A DNA stretch of 64,000 bases from Streptomyces sp. NBC_01214 (lineage in GTDB: Bacteria > Actinomycetota > Actinomycetes > Streptomycetales > Streptomycetaceae), in assembly GCF_026340975.1 (NCBI RefSeq), contig NZ_JAPEOS010000001.1, forward strand, positions 4,559,001 through 4,623,000, written 5' to 3'. Below are positions 1 through 8,154 of this stretch, in pieces. The notes beneath the pieces were generated by a model. It made no database searches and was not told where the DNA came from. It was given only the letters and a program-made list of their open reading frames with translations. Positions within the stretch are counted from its first letter, which is position 1. Every line of letters starts with the position of its first letter. A program made the position numbers and the translations under genes.

Positions 1-259
1 CCGTCTTCGTGACGTGGACGGTGTGCCGGTCGGCGTACTTGCGGCCGTCGTACAGCTCCTCGTGGACCTCGACGCGGCCGTGGTCGACGACGGTGCGCAG
101 GTGGGTGATGTGCTCGATGAAGCCGGCCCGGTCCGCCCACTCGCCGTCCGTGCGCTGACGGTATTCCGGGGCGAAGTGGCGGTCGGCGGCCTCCTGAACG
201 GTGAGGTCGCGGTTGAGGAGCAGGTCGGTGAGGGCGGCGGTGATTCCGGTGCGGGTCAT
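1..259 (-). CDS. SnoaL-like (NTF2-fold) protein, 3' end outside window
   Basis: The first 86 codons of a gene whose end lies beyond the window. The visible N-terminus (MTRTGITAAL, then NRDLTVQEAADRHF and EYRQRTDGEWADR) matches SnoaL-like or ester-cyclase-type NTF2 proteins, which open with a helix around residues 5-30 and then HF.PEY.Q. Such proteins bind small hydrophobic ligands, and many are polyketide cyclases or uncharacterised stress proteins. The ATG start is preceded on the minus strand by an AAGGCAG-type weak ribosome site. The gene is divergent from the MarR gene, with two palindromic sites between them, so it is probably the regulated target. The function beyond the fold cannot be assigned from this fragment. 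Confidence 0.7.
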   Translation of the reverse strand, partial: MTRTGITAALTDLLLNRDLTVQEAADRHFAPEYRQRTDGEWADRAGFIEHITHLRTVVDHGRVEVHEELYDGRKYADRHTVHVTKT

Positions 260-293
260 GGGACTGCCTTTCGATGGGAAGCGGATCGATGAT

Positions 294-310
294 GCGTGCG
301 CGACGCACGC
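294..310. promoter_or_regulatory. MarR operator candidate O1
   Basis: A perfect inverted repeat of GCGTGCG and CGCACGC separated by 3 bases, lying between the divergent SnoaL-like and MarR genes. A nearly identical copy lies downstream. Together they look like the binding sites of the adjacent MarR regulator. Confidence 0.75.
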
Positions 311-333
311 TCTTCGCTCACCGTAGCAGTGAT

Positions 334-350
334 GCGTGCGCAGCGCACGC
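334..350. promoter_or_regulatory. MarR operator candidate O2
   Basis: A second perfect GCGTGCG-N3-CGCACGC repeat, exactly 40 bases (about four helical turns) from the first, with the flanking TGAT also conserved. It directly abuts a TATTCT hexamer at 351-356, so bound regulator would cover the MarR promoter. This suggests autorepression. Confidence 0.75.
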
Positions 351-363
351 TATTCTTTCGGTC
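351..363 (+). promoter_or_regulatory. -10 hexamer for a leaderless MarR mRNA
   Basis: TATTCT at 351-356 fits the TANNNT pattern of an actinobacterial -10 box. It ends 7 bases before the GTG start at 364, and there is no Shine-Dalgarno sequence. Transcription would therefore begin at or next to the start codon. Confidence 0.5.
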
Positions 364-807
364 GTGGACAACGAGATCGGACATGAGATCGCAGACGCGC
401 TGGGCATCCTGCTCAAGCGCACGACCCGTACGCACCTGCACCAGCGGCTCACGGAAGGCATGGGCGAGGCCGTGGACGACGTGACCTACCCCGTGCTCAG
501 CGCCCTGGCCCGGGCCGGCTCCCGCAGCGCGGCGGACCTCGCCCACGACGTGGGGATCGACCGCTCCGGCGTGACCCGCCGCGCTTCCCGGCTGGAGGCC
601 GCGGGCTTCGTCCGCCGCGAACCGGACCCCACCGACCGGCGCGCACACCTCCTCGTCCTGACCGAAGAGGGGCGGCTCGTCGTCGCAGAACTGCGTGCGC
701 GCCTGGCGGACCACATCACGGCGAGCCTGTCCGACTGGCCCCCGGGCGAGGCCGAGACGTTCGCCCGCCACCTGCGCCGCTTCACGGCCGAAGGCCCGTT
801 CGCCTAG
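364..807 (+). CDS. MarR family transcriptional regulator
   Basis: A 147-residue winged-helix regulator. The DNA-binding part runs from about residue 37 (TYPVLSALARAG) through the recognition helix (GIDRSGVTRRASRLEAAGFV) to the wing, DPTDRRAHLLVLTEEG, which carries the family D.R.....LT..G signature. Flanking helices form the dimer interface. The GTG start at 364 is preferred over an ATG at 274, because the earlier start would place both palindromic operators inside coding sequence and because a -10 hexamer ends 7 bases before 364. It probably represses itself and the divergent SnoaL-like gene. Its ligand is unknown. Confidence 0.88.
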   Translation: MDNEIGHEIADALGILLKRTTRTHLHQRLTEGMGEAVDDVTYPVLSALARAGSRSAADLAHDVGIDRSGVTRRASRLEAAGFVRREPDPTDRRAHLLVLTEEGRLVVAELRARLADHITASLSDWPPGEAETFARHLRRFTAEGPFA

Positions 808-870
808 GCCCTGTCGGCAGAGTCCCGCCGGGCCGAGCAGTCGCGAACGGCGCCGGTGTAGCTTTCCCCC

Positions 871-1563
871 GTGGTGGAACACCAGGACGTGACCAGGGCG
901 GCCTACGACGGGGTCGTCGAACTCTATGCGTCGATGTTCGCCGATCGGCTGGAGACCCAGCCGTTCGCGCGGGCCATGGTCGCCACCTTCGCCGAGCTGG
1001 TGCGCGGGACGGGGAACCGGCGGACCGCCGACATCGGGTGCGGGCCCGGGCACCTGACGGCCCTGCTGCACGACCTGGAACTGGACGCCTTCGGTATCGA
1101 CCTCTCCCCGGGCATGGTCGACCATGCCCGGCGGGCCCATCCGGAGCTGCGGTTCGACGAGGCGCGGATGGAAGCCCTGCCCGTCGAGGACCGCGCGCTC
1201 GGCGGCGTGCTGGCCCACTACTCGATGATCCACACCCCGCCCGGGGAACTGCCCGCACTCCTCGCCGAGCAGGCGCGCGTCCTGGCGCGAGGGGGCCTGC
1301 TCCTGGTCTCGTTCCTCGCGACCGACGGACCGGAGCCGGTCCGCTTCGACCACAAGGTGGCGCCCGCCTACAGCTGGCCGGTGGACCGGTTCGCCGAGTT
1401 GCTGGCCGGGGCCGGGCTCACCACCTTCGCCCGGCTGCTCCACGACCCGGCCTCCGAACGGGGCTTCCTCGAAGCCCACGTGCTGGCCCGCCTCGACCCG
1501 GGCCCGGGCCCGGGCCCGGACCCGGGGGCGGAGCGTGGACGGACCGCGCGCCGACGCCGCTGA
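871..1563 (+). CDS. class I SAM-dependent methyltransferase
   Basis: A 230-residue protein with a Rossmann-type methyltransferase fold. Motif I is ADIGCGPGHLTALL near residue 50. The acidic end of strand 2 is FGIDLSPGMVDHAR, and the later strand is GGVLAHYSMIHTP. It resembles UbiE/Methyltransf_11 enzymes that use S-adenosylmethionine on small molecules; the substrate is not deducible. Translation starts at tandem GTG codons with a weak ribosome site. The last 25 residues (DPGPGPGPDPG then an Arg-rich end) come from a short GGGCCC-type repeat and are low complexity. It follows the MarR gene by about 60 bases and may be co-transcribed. Confidence 0.85.
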   Translation: MVEHQDVTRAAYDGVVELYASMFADRLETQPFARAMVATFAELVRGTGNRRTADIGCGPGHLTALLHDLELDAFGIDLSPGMVDHARRAHPELRFDEARMEALPVEDRALGGVLAHYSMIHTPPGELPALLAEQARVLARGGLLLVSFLATDGPEPVRFDHKVAPAYSWPVDRFAELLAGAGLTTFARLLHDPASERGFLEAHVLARLDPGPGPGPDPGAERGRTARRRR

Positions 1564-1651
1564 GGCCGAGGCATCCGGGTCCGGCTACTCACGCAGTTCT
1601 GAGTAGCTGCGCCCAGGCGCGGCTGCCCGCCGCCCGCCTAACCTCCGTGCC

Positions 1652-2011
1652 ATGAGCTTTGTGGAGCAGACGGCCGGGCCGGAGCAACAGACGGAAGCGG
1701 AGCCGGTGGCGGAGTCGGTGGCGGAGCGCAGGGGTACGGCGTCCCTCACGCTGGGCATCGCTGCCGTGGCGATGATCGGATGCCCGTTCCTGCCGGAGGG
1801 GCTCCCGCCCTGGATCCGCTACTTCCCCGTCTACCTCGTCCTGCCCGTCGGGATCATGGCGGTCGTCTGCGGTCTTCCCGACCTGTGGGCCGTGCGGGGC
1901 GACGCGGGAGCGGCCCGCGGCCGGTCGCTGACCGGGGTCGCGCTCGGCACGGTGGCGATCCTGGTGCCCCTGGCCGCCTGCCTCTACCTGGTGCTCCTCC
2001 TGGGGCCGTAG
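1652..2011 (+). CDS. small membrane protein (DUF4190-like)
   Basis: A 119-residue protein with a Glu-rich cytoplasmic N-terminus (residues 1-30), then a hydrophobic helix (residues about 31-47), a second segment (YFPVYLVLPVGIMAVVCGLP) and a third near the C-terminus (GVALGTVAILVPLAACLYLVL). The pattern of TASLTLGIAAVAM and the later ARGRSLTGVALGTVAI is typical of the actinobacterial DUF4190 family of unknown role. It is convergent with the regulator at 2135. No function is claimed. Confidence 0.7.
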   Translation: MSFVEQTAGPEQQTEAEPVAESVAERRGTASLTLGIAAVAMIGCPFLPEGLPPWIRYFPVYLVLPVGIMAVVCGLPDLWAVRGDAGAARGRSLTGVALGTVAILVPLAACLYLVLLLGP

Positions 2012-2134
2012 ACCGCCAACAGCGCGGATCCGACGGCGGCCGGCCAGAGCACGAGCTCCGGCGGCACGGGCCAGCCGGCCAGCACGGGCACCCAGCGGGG
2101 AACGTGCTGTCCGCACGGCGAAGGTGACGTCGCG

Positions 2135-3007
2135 TCAGCCGTGGAGCCCCGCACCGACCGGTCGCGCCAGCCGCTCCAGCTCCTCCAGTCGCTCCCGCGT
2201 CCCCTGGTCCAGCGGGACGTACGTCACGAGCCTCGGCCCGGTCCGCGGCCCGAGCCACAGGTTGGTGTGCTCCAGGTGCAGCAGGCCCACATGAGCGTTG
2301 CGGATGTACTTCGACTTCGCGAGCTGCCCGCCCACCACCTCGTGGCGGGCCCACACCTCACGGAACTCCGCCGACGCCCCCTCCAGCCGGGCCAGCAGCG
2401 TCGTCCACGCGGGCTCCGCCAGGTGCTCGGCCATCGCCGCCCGGAACCTCGCCGCCATGAGCCGGTGCGTGCTCGGCAGGTCGACCACCGACTCCCGCCA
2501 CTGCGGGTCGGTGAAGGCGAGCCACATGCAGTTGCGGTCCTCCGGCCGCTTGCCGTCCAAGTCGCCGAGCAGCCGCCCGTACGTCGCGTTGTACGCGACG
2601 ATGTCGTACCTGCTGTTCTGGACGCACGCCGGGATGTGGCCCAGCTGGTCGAGCATGGCCCGCACGGCCGGCGTCACGCTGGGGCAGACCGCCGGCGGCG
2701 CCGGGTCCAGGCTCCCGGCCAGCGCGAACAGGTGCTCCCGTTCGCTCACGTCGAGCAGTAGCGCCCGCGCGACCGCGTCCAGCACCTGCCCGGACACCTG
2801 GATGTCGCGCGCCTGCTCCAGCCACGTGTACCAAGTCACGCCCACCGACGACAGGTGCGCGACCTCCTCGCGGCGCAGCCCCGGAGTCCGCCGGCGCGGC
2901 CCGCGCACCAGTCCCACCTGCTCGGGAGCGATCCGCTCGCGGCGGGTGCGCAGGAACTCGGCCAGCTCGTGCCGGCGGACATCGCTTCCAGGGGCCACAG
3001 TGGTCAT
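2135..3007 (-). CDS. MmyB-type XRE family regulator
   Basis: A 290-residue regulator. Residues 8-75 form a Cro/CI-type helix-turn-helix (ELAEFLRTRRERIAPEQVGL, then TPGLRREEVA and GVTWYTWLEQ). The rest is the MmyB-like ligand-binding domain, a PAS-like fold (YNATYGRLLGD, MWLAFTDPQWRE). In Streptomyces these proteins usually sit next to, and control, efflux or oxidoreductase genes and often respond to fatty acids; that is family knowledge, not shown here. An ATG at 3007 is chosen; an in-frame GTG 18 bases upstream is also possible. It is divergent from the MFS exporter and shares with it an intergenic region carrying repeated CTGGTACCCG sites. Confidence 0.88.
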   Translation of the reverse strand: MTTVAPGSDVRRHELAEFLRTRRERIAPEQVGLVRGPRRRTPGLRREEVAHLSSVGVTWYTWLEQARDIQVSGQVLDAVARALLLDVSEREHLFALAGSLDPAPPAVCPSVTPAVRAMLDQLGHIPACVQNSRYDIVAYNATYGRLLGDLDGKRPEDRNCMWLAFTDPQWRESVVDLPSTHRLMAARFRAAMAEHLAEPAWTTLLARLEGASAEFREVWARHEVVGGQLAKSKYIRNAHVGLLHLEHTNLWLGPRTGPRLVTYVPLDQGTRERLEELERLARPVGAGLHG

Positions 3008-3040
3008 GCTCCCAGCCTGCCGCACCGCTCATCCCGTTGC

Positions 3041-3081
3041 CAGGTACTCCTGGTACCCGGATAAGGACACTCTGGTACCCG
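3041..3081. promoter_or_regulatory. operator region between XRE regulator and MFS pump
   Basis: The motif CTGGTACCCG occurs at 3050-3059 and again at 3072-3081, 22 bases apart (two helical turns). The first copy forms a GGTAC-N5-GTACC inverted repeat with the preceding bases. The position between divergent regulator and pump genes makes it the likely binding site of the MmyB-type regulator. Confidence 0.55.
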
Positions 3082-3107
3082 TCTCACGGCCGGGAGATCG
3101 TCGGAGG

Positions 3108-4610
3108 GTGACTCAGATCCCCGTACGCAGCAACGCCGTACGCAGCGACCCCGTACGCACCAACCCCGTACGCACCAGCGCCGTGCACGCCGACCCCGTG
3201 CGCAGCGCCCCCGCGCCCCCCGCGCCCCCCGCGCCCCACCTGGGCGGCCTCGGCCTGTTCACCGTGCTCCTCGGCGCGGCCCTCCCCCTGATCGACTTCT
3301 TCATCGTCAACGTCGCGCTGCCGTCCATCGAGCACGACCTCGCCGCCGGCCCCGCCCTCCTGGAACTCGTCGTCGGCGGCTACGGCGTCGCCTACGCCGT
3401 CCTGCTGGTCCTCGGCGGCCGCGTCGGCGACAGCCTCGGCCGCCGCCGGCTCTTCCTCATCGGCATGGCCGCCTTCGGCGTCACCTCGCTCGCCTGCGGC
3501 CTCGCCCCCAACGCCTGGACCCTCGTCGCCGCGCGCGTCGCCCAGGGCGCTGCCTCCGCCCTCATGCTGCCGCAGGTGCTCGCCACCATCCAGGCCACCA
3601 CCGAAGGCCCGCGCCGGGCCCGGGCCATGAGCCTGTACGGGGCCACCGGGGGCCTGTCCATGGTCGCCGGGCAGATCCTCGGCGGCGTCCTGGTCGCCGC
3701 GGACCTCGGCGGAACCGGCTGGCGCGCGGTGTTCCTGGTCAACGTACCCGTGGTGGTCCTCGGACTGGTCCTCGCGGTGCGCACCGTCCCGGACACCCGG
3801 GCCGGCCGGCCCGCGGCCGTGGACGTGCCCGGCACCCTGCTGCTCGCGCTGTCGCTGGTCTCGCTGCTGCTGCCGCTGACCGAGGGGCGGGCCGCCGGCT
3901 GGCCGCTGTGGACCTGGATCTCGCTCGGCGTGTTCCCCCTCGCCGCAGCGGCGTTCTACTTCACCGAGCGCCGGGCCGACCGCAAGGGCCACACCCCGCT
4001 GGTGCCGCCGAGCCTGCTGAGGCTGGAGTCGCTGAGGCGCAGCCTGGCACTCCTGGTGCCGTTCTCCGTCGGCTTCGGCGGCTTCATGTTCGTCCTCGCC
4101 GTGACCTTCCAACAGGGCCTGGACATGGGCCCGGTGACGGCCGGCTTGGCGCTGGCGCCGATGGCCGTCGCCTTCTTCGGAGCCTCGCTGGCCGGTCCGC
4201 GCCTGATCACCCGCTTCGGCAGCCGGATCGTCACCGCCGGAGGCGTCATCCAGGCGGCCGGGATCGCCCTCCTGCTGGCCACCCTGCGCCACGGCTGGCC
4301 CGACCTCGGCGTGGCCGTGCTCGCTCCGGGCATCGCCCTGGCAGGACTGGGCCAGGGCTTCCAGATGCCGGTGCTGATGCGCCTGACGCTCTCGGACGTC
4401 CCCGCGGACCGGGCCGGGGCGGGCAGCGGCGTCATGATCACCGCCCAGCAGTCCGCCGTGGCGCTCGGCGTCGCCACGCTCGGCAGCCTCTTCCTCGCGC
4501 TGGTCCCGACGGCCGGCATGCGCGCGGCCGTGTCCACCACCCTGCTCGTCCAACTCGGCCTGATCGCGCTGACCGTACTGCTCAGCCTCCGGCTTCCGCG
4601 CATGCGCTGA
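3108..4610 (+). CDS. MFS multidrug efflux transporter (DHA2 / EmrB-QacA type)
   Basis: About 500 residues with 12-14 hydrophobic helices. The first is LFTVLLGAALPLIDFFIVNVALPSI, with the D..IVNVALP signature of DHA2 drug/proton antiporters. Motif A, GGRVGDSLGRRRLFLIG, follows helix 2, and motif C-like glycines appear in GLSMVAGQILGG. The start is uncertain. The GTG at 3108 is preceded by GGAGG immediately abutting and GGGAG about 12 bases upstream. From there the N-terminus is a low-complexity tail of about 30 residues built from 15-base repeats (DPVRT, NPVRT, SAVHA). A later start near the first helix cannot be excluded. It is divergent from an MmyB-type regulator that probably controls it. 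Confidence 0.87.
   Translation: MTQIPVRSNAVRSDPVRTNPVRTSAVHADPVRSAPAPPAPPAPHLGGLGLFTVLLGAALPLIDFFIVNVALPSIEHDLAAGPALLELVVGGYGVAYAVLLVLGGRVGDSLGRRRLFLIGMAAFGVTSLACGLAPNAWTLVAARVAQGAASALMLPQVLATIQATTEGPRRARAMSLYGATGGLSMVAGQILGGVLVAADLGGTGWRAVFLVNVPVVVLGLVLAVRTVPDTRAGRPAAVDVPGTLLLALSLVSLLLPLTEGRAAGWPLWTWISLGVFPLAAAAFYFTERRADRKGHTPLVPPSLLRLESLRRSLALLVPFSVGFGGFMFVLAVTFQQGLDMGPVTAGLALAPMAVAFFGASLAGPRLITRFGSRIVTAGGVIQAAGIALLLATLRHGWPDLGVAVLAPGIALAGLGQGFQMPVLMRLTLSDVPADRAGAGSGVMITAQQSAVALGVATLGSLFLALVPTAGMRAAVSTTLLVQLGLIALTVLLSLRLPRMR
3120..3208 (+). repeat. 15-bp tandem repeat at the 5' end of the MFS gene
   Basis: Five to six imperfect copies of a 15-base unit of the form CCGTACGCAGCGACC encode pentapeptides such as NAVRS, DPVRT, NPVRT, SAVHA and DPVRS ahead of the first membrane helix. 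Confidence 0.7.
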
Positions 4611-4769
4611 GCGGGCCGCAGGAGTACGGAGCGAGTACGGAGCACCCGGTACGGCCGCGGCGGACAGGCCGAAGCGCCCGCGCGCGGCCGGTCCGGTTCA
4701 CCGGGATCGATGAACCGGACCTACCGTGCGCGGGCGCCGGGCCCGCCCCCACCGGGGACCGCTGTCGGG

Positions 4770-5768
4770 TCAGCCCGCGGCGAGGAGCGTGAGCGTGTCG
4801 ATCACGCGGTTCGAGAAGCCCCACTCGTTGTCGTACCAGGCGACCACCTTGACGTGGCGACCGTCGACGCGGGTGAGCTCCGAGTCGAAGATCGACGAGG
4901 CGGGGTTGCCCGTGATGTCGGAGGACACGAGCGGGTCCTCGGAGTACTCCAGCACGCCGGCCAGCGGGCCCTGCGCCGCGGTCCGGTAGGCCTCCAGGAT
5001 CTCCTCGCGCGTCACGTCGCGGGCGACGGTGGTGTTGAGCTCGACGATCGAGCCCACCGGGACCGGCACGCGGATCGAGTCGCCGGACAGCTTGCCGTCG
5101 AGCTGCGGCAGGACGAGGCCGATCGCCTTCGCGGCACCGGTCGAGGTCGGCACGATGTTGACGCCGGCGGCGCGGGCGCGCCGGGGGTCGCGGTGCGGGC
5201 CGTCCTGCAGGTTCTGCTCCTGCGTGTAGGCGTGCACGGTGGTCATGAACCCGTGCTCGATGCCCGCGAGCTCGTCGAGCACGGCGGCCAGCGGGGCGAG
5301 CGCGTTGGTGGTGCAGGACGCGTTCGAGACGATCGTGTGCACGGCCGGGTCGTAGGCGTCGGTGTTGACACCGTACGCGAGCGTCACGTCGGCGCCGTCG
5401 GACGGAGCGCTGACGAGCACCTTGCGCGCGCCGGCCTTGAGGTGGCCGCGGGCCGCCTCGGCCGAGGTGAAGCGGCCGGTAGCCTCCAGCACGAGGTCGA
5501 CTTCGAGCTCGGCCCAGGGCAGCTGCTCGGGCTCGCGCTCGGCCAGCACCGTGATCCGGTGTCCGTCGACGACGAGAACGTTGCCCTCGACGGTCACCGG
5601 GCGGCCGAGCCGGCCGGACGTGGTGTCGTACGCGAGCAGCCGCGCGAGGGTGGCGGGCTCCGTCAGGTCGTTGACGGCCACGACCTCGAGGGCGGTGTCG
5701 CGCTCGAGGAGCGCACGCAGCACGTTGCGTCCGATGCGGCCGAATCCGTTGATGGCAATGCGAGTCAT
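4770..5768 (-). CDS. gap: type I glyceraldehyde-3-phosphate dehydrogenase
   Basis: A 332-residue enzyme that oxidises glyceraldehyde-3-phosphate to 1,3-bisphosphoglycerate with NAD(P) in glycolysis. The N-terminal nucleotide fold starts TRIAINGFGRIGRNVLRALL. The catalytic cysteine lies in SNASCTTNALAPL near residue 150, and the C-terminal WYDNEWGFSNRV is also family-typical. The ATG at 5768 is supported by AAGGGA 7 bases upstream. It stands alone behind a GlxA-type regulator instead of in the gap-pgk-tpi operon, so it is probably a second, conditionally used paralogue. That inference rests only on context. Confidence 0.95.
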   Translation of the reverse strand: MTRIAINGFGRIGRNVLRALLERDTALEVVAVNDLTEPATLARLLAYDTTSGRLGRPVTVEGNVLVVDGHRITVLAEREPEQLPWAELEVDLVLEATGRFTSAEAARGHLKAGARKVLVSAPSDGADVTLAYGVNTDAYDPAVHTIVSNASCTTNALAPLAAVLDELAGIEHGFMTTVHAYTQEQNLQDGPHRDPRRARAAGVNIVPTSTGAAKAIGLVLPQLDGKLSGDSIRVPVPVGSIVELNTTVARDVTREEILEAYRTAAQGPLAGVLEYSEDPLVSSDITGNPASSIFDSELTRVDGRHVKVVAWYDNEWGFSNRVIDTLTLLAAG

Positions 5769-5873
5769 GACGATGTCCCTTTCGTTCGCCATCAGGTTCG
5801 CTTCCGGTCACCGTCCGCGACAGCGGCGAGATCGCCACGGTTCGTAAGGATCTCGCCACACCACCGCCCCGGG

Positions 5874-6830
5874 CTATTCGCCCTGGGTGAAGGTGCGCCG
5901 GTACTCGGTCGGGGTGGTGCCCAGGATGCGGTGGAAGTGCAGGCGGAGATTGGCGCCGGTGCCGAGGCCCACGTCGTCCGCGATCTGCTCGACACTGCGC
6001 TCCGAACGTTCCAGCAACTCACGGGCCACGTCGATCCGGGCCCGCATGACCCACTGCATCGGCGTGTACCCGGTGTCCTCGGCGAAGCGCCGCGAGAAGG
6101 TCCGCGCCGAGACCCCCGCGTGCTGCGCCAGCGCCTCCAGGGTGAGCGGTTCGCCCAGCTGGTGCAGGGCCCACTCACGGGTGGCGGCGAACCTCTCGCC
6201 GAGCGGCTCGGGCACGCTGCGCGGCACGTACTGCGCCTGGCCGCCGCTGCGGTAGGGGGCCGCGACCAGGCGCCGGGCCGCGTGGTTGGAGGCGGCCACG
6301 CCGAGGTCGCGGCGCAGGATGTGCAGGCACAGATCGATGCCGGAGGCGGCGCCGGCGGAGGTGAGCACGCTGCCCTCGTCGACGAACAGGACGTTCTCGT
6401 CGAGCCGGATGAGCGGATGCTTCGCGGCGAGGGCCCGCGCGTAGTGCCAGTGGGTCGTGGCGCGCTTGCCGTCGAGCAGACCGGTGGCGGCGAGCGCGAA
6501 CGCGCCCGTCGAGATGGCGGCCAGCCGCGCCCCCCGGCCGTGGGCGGCGATCAGCGCGTCGATGACCGCCTGCGGCGGGTCCTCGCGGTCGGGGAAGCGG
6601 TAGCCGGGGACGAAGACGATGTCGGCCCACGCGAGCGCGTCGAGCCCGTGCGTGACGTGGTACGAGAGGCCGTCGCCGCCGGTGACGAGGCCGGGAGCCG
6701 CACCGCAGACCCGTACCTCGTACGGCATGCTCGCGCGGGTCGTGAAGACCTGCGCGGGGATGCCCACGTCGAGGGGCTTCGCGCCCTCGAGGACGAGGAC
6801 GGCTACGCGGTGGAGACGGGAGGGCGGCAC
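5874..6830 (-). CDS. GlxA-type AraC family regulator (DJ-1/PfpI domain plus HTH)
   Basis: A 318-residue regulator with two domains. Residues 8-175 are a DJ-1/PfpI-like domain (VAVLVLEGAKPLDVGIPAQV, DIVFVPGYR, LDGKRATTHWHYA). Residues about 215-315 are an AraC helix-turn-helix pair (TLEALAQHAGVSARTFSRRF and ANLRLHFHRILGTTPTEYR). At the nucleophile-elbow position, where many relatives have Cys-Thr-Gly, this protein reads AISTGAF, with Ser replacing Cys, so it is likely a sensor and not an enzyme. The GTG start has no strong ribosome site. It lies about 105 bases upstream of the GAPDH gene in the same direction and may control it. Confidence 0.88.
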   Translation of the reverse strand: MPPSRLHRVAVLVLEGAKPLDVGIPAQVFTTRASMPYEVRVCGAAPGLVTGGDGLSYHVTHGLDALAWADIVFVPGYRFPDREDPPQAVIDALIAAHGRGARLAAISTGAFALAATGLLDGKRATTHWHYARALAAKHPLIRLDENVLFVDEGSVLTSAGAASGIDLCLHILRRDLGVAASNHAARRLVAAPYRSGGQAQYVPRSVPEPLGERFAATREWALHQLGEPLTLEALAQHAGVSARTFSRRFAEDTGYTPMQWVMRARIDVARELLERSERSVEQIADDVGLGTGANLRLHFHRILGTTPTEYRRTFTQGE

Positions 6831-6844
6831 GGGGTTCAGGGTAC

Positions 6845-6879
6845 GGCGGGGGAGGGCACGGACCGTGCCCTCCCCCGCC
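6845..6879 (-). terminator. strong GC hairpin
   Basis: Seventeen-base arms (GGCGGGGGAGGGCACGG and its complement) separated by a single base lie just downstream of the minus-strand gene ending at 6892. The arm is GC only and lacks a T-tract, as is common in actinobacterial terminators. Confidence 0.6.
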
Positions 6880-6891
6880 TGCCGCCCGGTG

Positions 6892-8154
6892 CTACAGCTG
6901 CCCGGCGATGAGGTCCAGGTCCCCGCGGGTGAAGCCCGGACCGTCGGGGCCGTCCGGGGCGAACGACTCGATGACGGCCTCGACGGCGGGAGCCGCGTCC
7001 GTGCCGTTCACCTCGGTGAACTGCACGTTGAAGAAGACGAGCCGGCCGCCCAGGTCCTCGTTGGAGATCTCCAGGACCTCGTCGAGCCAGTCGGCCGCGT
7101 GGGCCACGTTGCCCGACGCCCGGTCCAGTTCGCGCAGAGCGCTACGGCCGATGCCCGGCAGCAGCGTCGCGGCGAGGGCCGTGGCGTCGGCGAAGGTGCG
7201 CACGTCGGGCCAGAAGGTGTTGATGGGCCGCGGCCGGGACGCGTCCGTGAAGTCGAAGAACGTGAGCGTGTGGCGTACGCACACGTGGTGCACGTTCTCC
7301 TCGGCCGCCGTCAGCCGCAGGGTCACCTGCCGCCCGCCCACGGCGGCGCGGACCGTGGCGGTCGCGGCGGCGGCCCCGGAGGCGGCGTACGCCGCGATCG
7401 ACGGCGCGTTCGACCGGGCCCCGGCGAAGAGGCGCCGACCCTGCTCGGGCGTCGGGAACGGCGTCAGGCCCTTGCGCAGGTTCTGCTTGGTCGTGGAGTC
7501 GTACACCCACTGCTCGCGCAGCGGCGGGTACAGCACCCGAGCACCGCGCTCGATCCGTTCGGCGGCGATGTGCGCGGTCTGCAGGTGCCGGTGCAGGGTG
7601 GTCCAGAGCGCCGCGTCGTACGCGCCGCGCCCGCCGTCCGCGTCGGCCGCGGTCAGCCAGGCGGTCTCCAGCTCCTTGAGCGCGATCGACACGGCGTCCA
7701 TCCGACGGGTGCCCGGGCCGCCTGGCACCGGCTCGGTGTCGGGGTCGAAGTTCATGCCCGGGTCGTTGGCCGGGCTCTGCGGGCCGAGCGACACCATCAG
7801 CGGCAGGTTCCACAGCAGCCGGTGCGGGTTGGGGCTGCCGCTGTGCCCCGCCATGGCCACGGCCTGGGCGACGCTCTCGCCGGCCACCGACCAGCACAGG
7901 TTCCAGAACGCCCGCGCCGCCCCCTGGAGCTGCTGGTCCTTCGCGTTCCAGGCCGGAGTGAGCTGCTCGGCGATCGAGCTGAGCCGCTCCTTGGAGATCT
8001 TGTGGTGCAGTGCACCGGATTTCCACTCGGTGGGTAACGCGTAGGCCAGCTTGCCGTCGTTCAGCGGTTTGACGGCCCACTTGCCCTTGTCCGGGACCTC
8101 TCGGGCGGTGCTCGGTGGTGGCGCCGGCCTGCCGGCCACCGGTGACGTCGTCAT
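6892..8154 (-). CDS. unrecognised conserved-looking protein, 420 residues
   Basis: I do not recognise this family. The start at 8154 is well supported by GGAGGG 6 bases upstream. The N-terminus is Pro-rich for about 25 residues. The body is rich in helices and aromatic residues (WNAKDQQLQGAARAFWNLCW, PHRLLWNLPLMVSLG). A region near residue 290 reads EENVHHVCVRHTLTFFDF, and the C-terminus has WLDEVLEISNEDLGGRLVFF. There is no signal peptide or membrane helix, so it is probably cytoplasmic. It is divergent from the HPr-kinase-like gene and borders the STAND NTPase cluster. The clustered histidines might mark an active site, but this is only an observation. Confidence 0.75.
   Translation of the reverse strand: MTTSPVAGRPAPPPSTAREVPDKGKWAVKPLNDGKLAYALPTEWKSGALHHKISKERLSSIAEQLTPAWNAKDQQLQGAARAFWNLCWSVAGESVAQAVAMAGHSGSPNPHRLLWNLPLMVSLGPQSPANDPGMNFDPDTEPVPGGPGTRRMDAVSIALKELETAWLTAADADGGRGAYDAALWTTLHRHLQTAHIAAERIERGARVLYPPLREQWVYDSTTKQNLRKGLTPFPTPEQGRRLFAGARSNAPSIAAYAASGAAAATATVRAAVGGRQVTLRLTAAEENVHHVCVRHTLTFFDFTDASRPRPINTFWPDVRTFADATALAATLLPGIGRSALRELDRASGNVAHAADWLDEVLEISNEDLGGRLVFFNVQFTEVNGTDAAPAVEAVIESFAPDGPDGPGFTRGDLDLIAGQL

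Noticed and set aside
256..1479. 407-codon open frame on the minus strand opposite the MarR and methyltransferase genes
   Set aside because: Arg/Gly/Pro-rich, no domain, and antisense to two well-supported genes; high-GC antisense artefact.
3084..4553. 489-codon minus-strand frame opposite the MFS pump
   Set aside because: Its Gly/His/Gln/Asp-rich composition is the mirror of membrane-helix codons; no domain.
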